DNA from: Rhodobiaceae bacterium | GTDB taxonomy: Bacteria > Pseudomonadota > Alphaproteobacteria > Parvibaculales > Parvibaculaceae | Reading direction: 5' to 3' | DNA: 8,051 bases | Assembly: GCA_027352645.1 (NCBI GenBank) | Contig: DAIEIL010000058.1 | Span: forward strand, 1-8,051 | Part shown: positions 1 to 5,627 of the stretch, piece by piece | How positions within the stretch are numbered: position 1 is the first letter of the stretch | How the letters are laid out: each line of letters begins with the position of its first letter | Notes under the pieces: model-generated | Database searches by the model: none | What the model was told of the DNA's origin: nothing | Seen by the model: only the letters and a program-made list of their open reading frames with translations | Position numbers and translations under genes: made by a program

Positions 1-396
1 AAGAAGCCCGCCGCGAAAAAAGCATCCAAGAAGGCCGATCCCGCGAAGTCAAAAGCCGCCATCCATCTCGCGCTCGTTCTCAAGAGCCTCGATGAGGACA
101 AGGCTTCCGATATCGTGTCCATCGACCTCGCCGGGAAGACACCCATTGCCGACTACATGGTCGTGGCAAGCGGCACATCGCAGCGCCACGTCGCTGCCGT
201 GGCCGAACATCTCATTCGCCGCCTGAAGGAAGCCGGCTATGGCGCGGCACATGTCGAAGGCTTGCGACAGGGCGACTGGGTGCTGATCGACAGCGGCGAC
301 GTGTTGATCCACATCTTCCGTCCCGAGGTGCGCGACTTCTACAAGCTGGAAAAAATGTGGTCGGCCAATATTCCGGCCGAGCAAGCCGCCGTCTGA
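1..396 (+). CDS. rsfS: Ribosomal silencing factor RsfS (5' end outside window)
   Basis: RsfS (Iojap/DUF143 family) binds ribosomal protein uL14 on the large subunit and blocks subunit joining when nutrients are scarce. The frame is open from base 1 and ends at the TGA at 394-396, giving 131 visible residues. The family core begins near visible residue 20 and includes DIVSIDL, the hallmark IADYMVVASGTSQRHV, the GDWVLID segment and the FRPEVRDFYKLEKMW end. The first visible 18 residues are a Lys/Ala-rich basic tail (six KK or AK steps) that E. coli RsfS lacks. No ATG occurs in frame before the core. The GTG at 115 would cut into the conserved fold, so the true start must lie left of the window. 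rlmH follows on the same strand after 84 bases, a common pairing. Identification is secure; only the N-terminus is unknown. Confidence 0.95.
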   Translation, partial: KKPAAKKASKKADPAKSKAAIHLALVLKSLDEDKASDIVSIDLAGKTPIADYMVVASGTSQRHVAAVAEHLIRRLKEAGYGAAHVEGLRQGDWVLIDSGDVLIHIFRPEVRDFYKLEKMWSANIPAEQAAV

Positions 397-429
397 CGAC
401 GACCATCTTTCCGGCGCCTCACGCGACAG

Positions 430-453
430 GGCACAGCGGCAAGCCGCTGTGCC
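430..453 (+). repeat. Perfect inverted repeat (11-bp stem) between rsfS and rlmH
   Basis: The arms 430-440 and 443-453 are exact reverse complements separated by two A residues, so as RNA they can form a stable GC-rich hairpin with a 4-base loop and 10 paired bases. No T-run follows (the next bases are CGCTTGCG), so it is not a standard intrinsic terminator. It lies 34 bases after the rsfS stop and 27 bases before the rlmH ATG. A processing or mRNA-stability hairpin, a weak terminator, or a copy of a dispersed palindromic element are all possible. The structure is seen; the role is inferred. Confidence 0.6.
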
Positions 454-480
454 GCTTGCGTCCCCGATGAAAGGCCCATC

Positions 481-963
481 ATGCGCATCGACATCTGCGC
501 CGTCGGCAGGCTTCGCGCCGGCCCCGAGAAAGAGCTTCTCGACGACTATGTCTCGCGCACCGAAGCCACAGGCCGCAGCATCGGCATAACCGCCCTCAAC
601 CTGAAAGAGGTTGAAGAAAAACGTCGCCTCGACGCAGCGCCTCTCAAAGACGCCGAAGCGGCACTGTTGCGCGCGGCGCTGCCGCGCGGCGCGCTTCTGG
701 TGGCGCTCGACGAACGTGGCCGCGCCGAGCCAAGTGAAGCCTTCGCGAAACGACTTGGCCGCTGGCGGGACGAGGGGCACTCCGACGTCGCCTTCATCAT
801 CGGCGGCGCGGCGGGCCTCGCACCCGCCCTGCGCGAGGAGGCGGCCCATGTCCTCGCCTTCGGGCCCATGACCTGGCCGCACATGCTCGTCCGCGTGATG
901 CTGGCCGAGCAAATCTACCGCGCCGTGACGATCCTTGCCGGGCACCCCTATCACCGCGCATGA
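481..963 (+). CDS. rlmH: 23S rRNA (pseudouridine1915-N3)-methyltransferase RlmH
   Basis: RlmH is a small SPOUT-family methyltransferase that uses S-adenosylmethionine to methylate pseudouridine 1915 in helix 69 of 23S rRNA on assembled 70S ribosomes. The 160-residue product matches the usual 155-160. It starts MRIDICAVGRL. The cofactor-binding glycine loop FIIGGAAGL is at residues 105-113, and the C-terminal knot with MTWPHMLVRVMLAEQIYRA and the terminal HPYHR spans about 130-159. The ATG at 481 is supported by an AAAGG ribosome binding site at 470-474, six bases upstream. It lies downstream of rsfS in the same direction, consistent with a ribosome-related pair. Nothing in it is abnormal. Confidence 0.96.
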   Translation: MRIDICAVGRLRAGPEKELLDDYVSRTEATGRSIGITALNLKEVEEKRRLDAAPLKDAEAALLRAALPRGALLVALDERGRAEPSEAFAKRLGRWRDEGHSDVAFIIGGAAGLAPALREEAAHVLAFGPMTWPHMLVRVMLAEQIYRAVTILAGHPYHRA

Positions 964-1110
964 CCGCCGGGCCGGGATGCCCGCGTAACGACCAATATGG
1001 GCATGATGGTGCATCGTGGTCGTGGACAGGATTCACGCCTTGGAATAGTTTCATTCTTACTGCGTGGCGAATATGCAGGCATTGAGTCGGGGCTGATTAA
1101 TTCAGAAATT
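964..1110 (+). promoter_or_regulatory. Intergenic leader before the gpmI-like gene, probable promoter region
   Basis: This 147-base gap has no supported gene. Its right half (1041-1110) is only about 41% G+C by hand count, against clearly GC-rich flanking genes, as expected for a promoter or 5' leader. I could not find a convincing -35/-10 pair: TTAATT at 1097-1102 is a weak -10-like match preceded by TGA, without a good -35. A short imperfect hairpin (968-972 with 979-983) lies just after the rlmH stop without a T-run. An in-frame ATG at 997 would extend the following protein by 38 residues, but that stretch looks unlike any PGM and has no ribosome binding site, so I treat it as non-coding. 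Confidence 0.4.
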
Positions 1111-2664
1111 ATGAGCGGATTTGTCGGCGTCAGACCCTTGGTCCTCGTCCTTCTGGACGGCTGGGGCATTCGCGCGGAGCGCGAGGGAAATGCGCTCGCG
1201 ATGGCGCGTACGCCGATCTACGACCGCCTGGCCGCCACTTCCGCGCAAACGCTCCTGTCAGCATCGGGCGAGGATGTGGGCCTTGCACCCGGAAAGCCCG
1301 GCAACGCAAAGGCGGGCTATCTGACGCTTGGCGCAGGCCGTCCGGTGGAGCAATCGATCCTTCGCGTCAACCGCGCCATTCAGCAGGATGACGCCCGCGC
1401 CATCAGCACCAACCCGGCGTTTACCAGACTCATTCAGCGCGCAAGGTCGCGCGGCGGCGCTATCCACCTGGTCGGCATGGTGTCGCCGGGCGGCATCGCC
1501 GGACATCAGCACCATCTCGCCGTGCTTGCGGCGCTGCTCAGCCATGAAGGCATGCAGGTGTGGGTCCATGCGGTCATGGACGGACAGGACGCGGCGCGGC
1601 AGGGCGGTGTCGATTACCTCGCCGAATTTTTCGACGACATATCGGGCGCCGAACATGCGAGCCTCGGAACCATCATGGGCCGCGCCTATGCCTTCGACGA
1701 GCCGAGCGAGGGCGACCTCCTGAAATCGGCGCTGAAGGCCATTCTCACCGCCGAGGCGCCGCGCACGGAATATCCGGCCGCCTATCTCAACGACGCCTAC
1801 AAGAAGGGGCTCGCCGACGATCGCGTCCCGCCCGCCGTCTCCGCCAAATACCGGGGCATCCGACAGGACGACGCGGTTCTGCTCGTCAATTTGCAGCCCG
1901 ATCTCGGGCGCAGGCTCATCGAAGCCATGCTTGACGGGCCAGCCGCCGGCCTTCTCTCCGGCATCGCCTCGCTCTACGAAATCGAAGGTCGCGCAAGACC
2001 GCATGTCGAACCGTTTTTTGCGCAAGCTCCCATCGCCCCCACGCTCGGCGAAACCATCGCGCGGGCCGGTCGCTCGCAACTCCTGCTGACGGAAACCATC
2101 GCGGAGACGAACCTCTCGCTCTTCCTGCGCGGGGGCGTCAGCGAAATCCATGATGGCGAGACGATCGGCGTCGCCGAAAGTCCGCCCTTCGCCAAGCTCG
2201 AAAAGCGCCCGGATCTCGCCTCCGCCGATCTCGTCGCCGAAGCCATCGACGCCGTGCGCAAGAGCGACCGCGATTTCATAGCGCTGCATATGCCGAACGT
2301 GGCCATCCTCGGCCGCACGGGAAATCTGCGCGCCACGGTGGAAGCCGCCGAGGCCATAGACAAGCATCTGGGCAGGCTCGCGGCGCAGGTCGAAAAGCGC
2401 GGCGCGGTGATGGTCGTTACCAGCGCATTCGGCAAGGGCGAGGTGATGGTGGATCAGGCGACCGGCGCGCCCTGGCGCGGCCCCACATCCTCGCGTACGC
2501 CGTTCATCCTGAACGGCACGGAGAAAAACTCCACGCTGCGCCCCGGCACGCTGGCCGACGTTGCCCCGACCCTGCTCGGCCTGATGGGCCTCGAGGTGCC
2601 TACGGGCATGACGGGACTCTCGCTCCTTGCCGGCGCGGAACAGGCTGCCCGTGTCACGGCCTGA
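1111..2664 (+). CDS. 2,3-bisphosphoglycerate-independent phosphoglycerate mutase homologue lacking catalytic residues (probable pseudoenzyme)
   Basis: The product has 517 residues, the normal length for GpmI, an alkaline-phosphatase-superfamily enzyme that interconverts 3- and 2-phosphoglycerate using two Mn ions and a phosphoserine. Scaffold motifs are clear: VLVLLDGWG (11-19), LLSASGEDVGL (48-58), LTLGAGR (71-77), the SxGG/HxxHL region (125-136), MDGQD (156-160), GRAYAFD (190-196) and LADVAPTLLGLMGLE near the C-terminus. The active site is gone. The NSEVGH loop is NAKAGY, so the catalytic Ser is Ala66. TADHG is TSAFG (439-440), and the PDMVGHTG-type loop is VAILGRTG (Asp to Ala398, His to Arg402). 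The FRPDRAR arginines are Gln262 and Leu265. Asp16, Asp160 and Arg191 remain. The frame is intact, and the ATG at 1111 fits family N-termini, though no good Shine-Dalgarno is seen. Its end overlaps envC. A non-catalytic role is inferred, so I withhold the gpmI symbol. Confidence 0.9.
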   Translation: MSGFVGVRPLVLVLLDGWGIRAEREGNALAMARTPIYDRLAATSAQTLLSASGEDVGLAPGKPGNAKAGYLTLGAGRPVEQSILRVNRAIQQDDARAISTNPAFTRLIQRARSRGGAIHLVGMVSPGGIAGHQHHLAVLAALLSHEGMQVWVHAVMDGQDAARQGGVDYLAEFFDDISGAEHASLGTIMGRAYAFDEPSEGDLLKSALKAILTAEAPRTEYPAAYLNDAYKKGLADDRVPPAVSAKYRGIRQDDAVLLVNLQPDLGRRLIEAMLDGPAAGLLSGIASLYEIEGRARPHVEPFFAQAPIAPTLGETIARAGRSQLLLTETIAETNLSLFLRGGVSEIHDGETIGVAESPPFAKLEKRPDLASADLVAEAIDAVRKSDRDFIALHMPNVAILGRTGNLRATVEAAEAIDKHLGRLAAQVEKRGAVMVVTSAFGKGEVMVDQATGAPWRGPTSSRTPFILNGTEKNSTLRPGTLADVAPTLLGLMGLEVPTGMTGLSLLAGAEQAARVTA

Positions 2665-4057
2665 GCGCATAGCCCCGCTCGCGCTGGCGGGCTTACTGAT
2701 GATCTCCGCGCCGTGGCCCGCCCCTGCGCGGGCCGAGGTGGCAGACCCGTCGACGCTCGAAAGCCTGAAGCACGAGCTCGACACCAGCGTCGAGCGCAAG
2801 AAGGCACTCGACGCGCAATCGGAAGACGCGCGCAAGGAAATCGCTGATATACGCAGCCGCCTCATCGAGACGGCGGCGAATGTGCAGGCGCGCGAGAAGG
2901 ACGTTTCCGCCTCCGAGGACCGGCTGGTAGCGCTGAAAGCCGCGGAGGCGGATCTGCTTCTCCGGCTCGAACATCGTCGCGGCGAGATGGCGGACCTGCT
3001 CGCGGCGCTCACTCGCGTCGACCGCCACCCGCCGCCCGCCCTCGCCGTGCGCCCCGACGACGCGCTGGGCGCGATCCGCAGCGCAATCCTGCTCGGCTCC
3101 GCCGTCCCGGAACTCCGCGCCGAAGCGTTGGCGCTGAAGGCGAAGCTCGACGAACTGACCCGGCTCCGGGCCGCCATCATGGCCGAGCGGAAGACCCTCG
3201 CCGACGCCCAGGCATCGCTCGAACGCGACAGGGCGAGGCTTGAAACCCTGCTGAACAAGAAGGTCGCCCGCCAGCAAAAGCTGGTCGAGGCGGCCGAAAC
3301 CGAACAGAGCCGGGCCGAGCGCCTGTCCCGGCAGGCAACCGACCTCACCGACCTGATCGGCCGTCTGGAAGCAACCGCCGCCCAGCGCATCCCCCTCCCC
3401 CGCCCGGACCCCGCCCGGATGAAGCCCGTCGAAGCGCCTGAACCGGCGGTGGCGGCCAGAGAGGAGCCCGCCCCACAGGCTCAGGCCCAAATGCAGGGCC
3501 AAGTGCAGTCGCAGACCGAGCAGGTAGCCGCCCTGAGCCCCCCGCGCAGCGGGACATCATCGCCTTCATCACGCCTTTTTTCGGAGGCAAAAGGACTTGT
3601 TCGCCTGCCGGTAACGGGCCCCGTGCTAAGAGAATTCGGTGCGCCCAACGGTCTCGGCGGGCGGATGCAGGGTCTCCAGATCGCGGCCCGGCCCGAGGCG
3701 CAGATTGTGGCGCCTTTCGACGGCAAGATCGTCTTCGCGGGCCCCTTTCGCGCCTATGGGCAACTCTTGATAATATCGGTAGGCGAGGGCTACCATGTGT
3801 TGTTGGCGGGCATGAGCAGAATCAACGGAACAGCGGGCCAGACCGTTCTTGCCGGGGAGCCCGTCGGCACTATGGGCCCGTCTCCCTCACCAGACAGTTT
3901 GGCTGAAGACAACGGGGCGGCCGAACGGGGCGGCGGCTCCAACCGGGATGCGAAAGCCGGTCAAAGGCCGGTGCTTTACATCGAGTTCCGGAAAGATGGC
4001 GACCCGATCAATCCCCGCCCGTGGCTGATGATGAGTGACAAGAAGGCTCGTGGATAA
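2651..4057 (+). CDS. envC: EnvC-like murein hydrolase activator (degenerate LytM/M23 domain)
   Basis: EnvC-type proteins sit in the periplasm at the division site and switch on N-acetylmuramoyl-L-alanine amidases for daughter-cell separation. From the GTG at 2651 the product has 468 residues: a signal peptide (1-28, ending AxA), two long charged coiled-coil stretches (about 34-115 and 150-235), a Pro/Gln-rich linker (about 240-310) with alternating Gln residues, and a C-terminal LytM domain (about 315-460) ending YIEFRKDGDPINPRPWL. The zinc-binding positions are absent: HxGxD is replaced by MQGLQ (339-343) and HxH by a VLY segment. This is expected for an activator rather than a peptidase. 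A Gly/Ser/Asp-rich insertion of about 28 residues follows VGTMG. The GTG start overlaps the preceding gene by 14 bases; an upstream TTG at 2627 is an alternative (476 residues). The TAA directly abuts the ctpA ATG, so the genes are probably translated together. Confidence 0.9.
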   Translation: MSRPERIAPLALAGLLMISAPWPAPARAEVADPSTLESLKHELDTSVERKKALDAQSEDARKEIADIRSRLIETAANVQAREKDVSASEDRLVALKAAEADLLLRLEHRRGEMADLLAALTRVDRHPPPALAVRPDDALGAIRSAILLGSAVPELRAEALALKAKLDELTRLRAAIMAERKTLADAQASLERDRARLETLLNKKVARQQKLVEAAETEQSRAERLSRQATDLTDLIGRLEATAAQRIPLPRPDPARMKPVEAPEPAVAAREEPAPQAQAQMQGQVQSQTEQVAALSPPRSGTSSPSSRLFSEAKGLVRLPVTGPVLREFGAPNGLGGRMQGLQIAARPEAQIVAPFDGKIVFAGPFRAYGQLLIISVGEGYHVLLAGMSRINGTAGQTVLAGEPVGTMGPSPSPDSLAEDNGAAERGGGSNRDAKAGQRPVLYIEFRKDGDPINPRPWLMMSDKKARG

Positions 4058-5383
4058 ATGAACAAGTCAGTGATCGGCGGTTTTGCGATTGGCACGATCG
4101 TCTCGGCCCTCACCGTATTCGCGTTGCAGCCGGGCAACCTCAACAGCATCGCCGAGGCGGCGGACAGCGATACCTATCGCCAGCTCAATCTTTTCGGTGA
4201 CGTGTTCGAACGCGTCCGCGCCGACTATGTCGAGCCGACGGACGACTCGAAGCTGATCGAATCCGCAATCAACGGCATGCTGACCTCGCTCGACCCGCAT
4301 TCGAGCTACATGAACCCGAAGAGCTTCCGCGACATGCAGGTGCAGACGCGCGGCGAGTTCGGCGGCCTCGGCATCGAGGTCACCATGGAGAATGGCGTCG
4401 TGAAGGTCGTGACGCCGATCGACGAAACGCCCGCGAGCCGCGCCGGCCTTCGTCCCAACGATTACATCACCCATATCGACGGCAAGCCGATCCTCGGCAT
4501 GACGCTGAGCGACGCCGTCGACAAGATGCGTGGGCCGGTCAATACCGCCATCACGTTGACGGTCGTGCGCAAGGGCGCCGACGAACCGTTCGACGTAAAG
4601 CTCACCCGCGACATCATCACCATCAAGTCGGTGAAGTACCACCGCGAGGGCGATATCGCCTATGTGCGCATCACCTCGTTCAACGAACAGACAGGCGAGT
4701 TGCTGGAAGAGGCGATCCAGACTCTGAAGAAGCAGATCGGGCCGGCAAAGGTGAAGGGCTATGTCCTCGACCTGCGCAACAACCCGGGCGGCCTTCTTGA
4801 ACAGGCGATCGCGGTCAGCAGCGATTTCATCAGCGAAGGCGAGATCGTCTCGACGCGCGGGCGCCATTCTGAAGACACGCAGCGCTACAATGCGCGTGGC
4901 GGCGACCTGACTGGCGGAAAGCCCGTGATCGTGCTCATCAATGGCGGCTCGGCCTCGGCATCCGAAATCGTTGCGGGCGCGCTGCAGGATCACCGTCGCG
5001 CGACGATCCTCGGAACACGTTCCTTCGGCAAGGGTTCGGTGCAGACCATCATTCCGCTCGGCTCGGACGGCGCGCTGCGCCTGACGACGGCGCGCTACTT
5101 CACGCCGTCGGGCCATTCGATCCAGGGCAAGGGCATCGAGCCGGAAATTCAGGTCGAGCAGAATACCGATCCGAAGCTCAAGAAGCGCACGCTCGTCACC
5201 GGCGAAGCGGAGCTTCCCGGACACCTCGCCGCCGAAGACGGTGCCAAGGAAATCGCTGGCTCGGATTCTTTCGTGCCGACCGACAGGAAAGACGACAAGC
5301 AGCTTCTCTATGCGCTCGACCTGCTGAATGGCGTTCGCAAGGATGCCGCTTTCAAGAGTGCGTCCTCGGTAAGCGCGAACTGA
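4058..5383 (+). CDS. ctpA: S41-family C-terminal processing protease (CtpA type)
   Basis: CtpA proteases are periplasmic, membrane-anchored serine peptidases of the S41 family that trim C-termini and, in several bacteria, degrade peptidoglycan hydrolases. The 441-residue product has a short hydrophobic N-terminal anchor or signal (about 4-24) and the helical segment LFGDVFERVRADYVE. A PDZ domain runs from about 98 to 185 (GGLGIEV at 102-108), followed by the catalytic core to about 375. The catalytic Ser300 lies in GGSASASEIVAGALQDH and the general-base Lys325 in SFGKGSVQ, 25 residues apart as in E. coli Prc, so the enzyme looks active. The C-terminal 60 residues are variable and charged. The ATG follows the envC TAA without a gap, with a modest AAGG 11 bases upstream, suggesting coupling to envC. 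Its substrate here is unknown; cell-wall hydrolases or their regulators are reasonable candidates. Confidence 0.95.
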   Translation: MNKSVIGGFAIGTIVSALTVFALQPGNLNSIAEAADSDTYRQLNLFGDVFERVRADYVEPTDDSKLIESAINGMLTSLDPHSSYMNPKSFRDMQVQTRGEFGGLGIEVTMENGVVKVVTPIDETPASRAGLRPNDYITHIDGKPILGMTLSDAVDKMRGPVNTAITLTVVRKGADEPFDVKLTRDIITIKSVKYHREGDIAYVRITSFNEQTGELLEEAIQTLKKQIGPAKVKGYVLDLRNNPGGLLEQAIAVSSDFISEGEIVSTRGRHSEDTQRYNARGGDLTGGKPVIVLINGGSASASEIVAGALQDHRRATILGTRSFGKGSVQTIIPLGSDGALRLTTARYFTPSGHSIQGKGIEPEIQVEQNTDPKLKKRTLVTGEAELPGHLAAEDGAKEIAGSDSFVPTDRKDDKQLLYALDLLNGVRKDAAFKSASSVSAN

Positions 5384-5429
5384 CGGGACGCGAGCCGGGC
5401 GATCAGGGCAGCAAGGGGGCGAAGGCGTG

Positions 5430-5492
5430 ATGGCGTCGGCTGAGACACGGCTTGGGCAGGCCATGCAGCAGGACATCCGCAATGTCGCGTGA
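5430..5492 (+). other. 20-codon leader ORF or displaced N-terminus of the deacetylase gene
   Basis: An ATG at 5430 preceded by a purine-rich AAGGGGGCGAAGG tract (strong Shine-Dalgarno) opens a 20-codon frame ending at TGA 5490-5492. That stop overlaps the next ATG (5482) by 11 bases. The peptide begins MASAETRLGQ. This resembles the L-x-x-P-L-G start I recall for alphaproteobacterial members of the deacetylase family, and it is in the same frame as the deacetylase body that begins around 5620. It could be a true leader peptide coupled to 5482, or the original start of the deacetylase gene displaced by an indel near 5480-5490. The ORF and the ribosome binding site are seen; the interpretation is uncertain. 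Confidence 0.35.
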
Positions 5493-5621
5493 CCCGCTGT
5501 CTGACATGAATGCGGACGAGGCGCGGCGTCCGGGGTTGCTTGCCATTGCGACGCTCATTGTCGTGCTTGCCTTTGGCGGCACGCTTGGCTGGCTGCTCCT
5601 TTCCGACCACCGGCTGCAGGC
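5482..5621 (+). pseudogene. Out-of-frame N-terminal membrane anchor of the divergent polysaccharide deacetylase
   Basis: The ATG at 5482 has an AGGA ribosome binding site at 5470-5473, eight bases upstream. It encodes about 46 sensible residues: a short charged N-terminus, then one hydrophobic transmembrane helix (about residues 16-40, with LIVVLAFGGTLGWLLL). This is the usual start of alphaproteobacterial divergent polysaccharide deacetylases, but the conserved continuation lies in another frame. In this frame translation runs on to 5889 as Arg/Pro/Ser-rich sequence that looks non-native. The body resumes at G-E-P-V-V at 5619-5633, two reading-frame positions on, consistent with one missing base around 5601-5621. 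For example, CAGGCGAG instead of CAGGGCGAG would restore an uninterrupted protein. It may be a genuine mutation or a base-calling error. Confidence 0.6.
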
Positions 5622-5627
5622 GAGCCA

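Noticed and set aside
968..983. Short hairpin after the rlmH stop as a terminator
   Set aside because: The stem has only five pairs, alternative pairings exist, and no T-run follows.
49..1014. A 321-codon minus-strand open frame opposite rsfS and rlmH
   Set aside because: It spans two conserved genes and the gap between them and has no family-like sequence.
997..1110. N-terminal extension of the PGM-like protein from ATG 997
   Set aside because: There is no ribosome binding site, the 38 extra residues are not PGM-like, and the region is AT-rich like a leader; ATG 1111 gives the usual family length.
1258..3390. A 710-codon open frame on the minus strand across the PGM-like gene and envC
   Set aside because: It lies antisense to two well-supported genes. 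Its product is Arg/Ser/Ala-rich without recognisable domains, as expected from mirrored GC-rich codon bias.
4067..5482. A 471-codon minus-strand open frame opposite ctpA
   Set aside because: It is an antisense shadow of a gene with clear PDZ and S41 motifs and shows no domain of its own.
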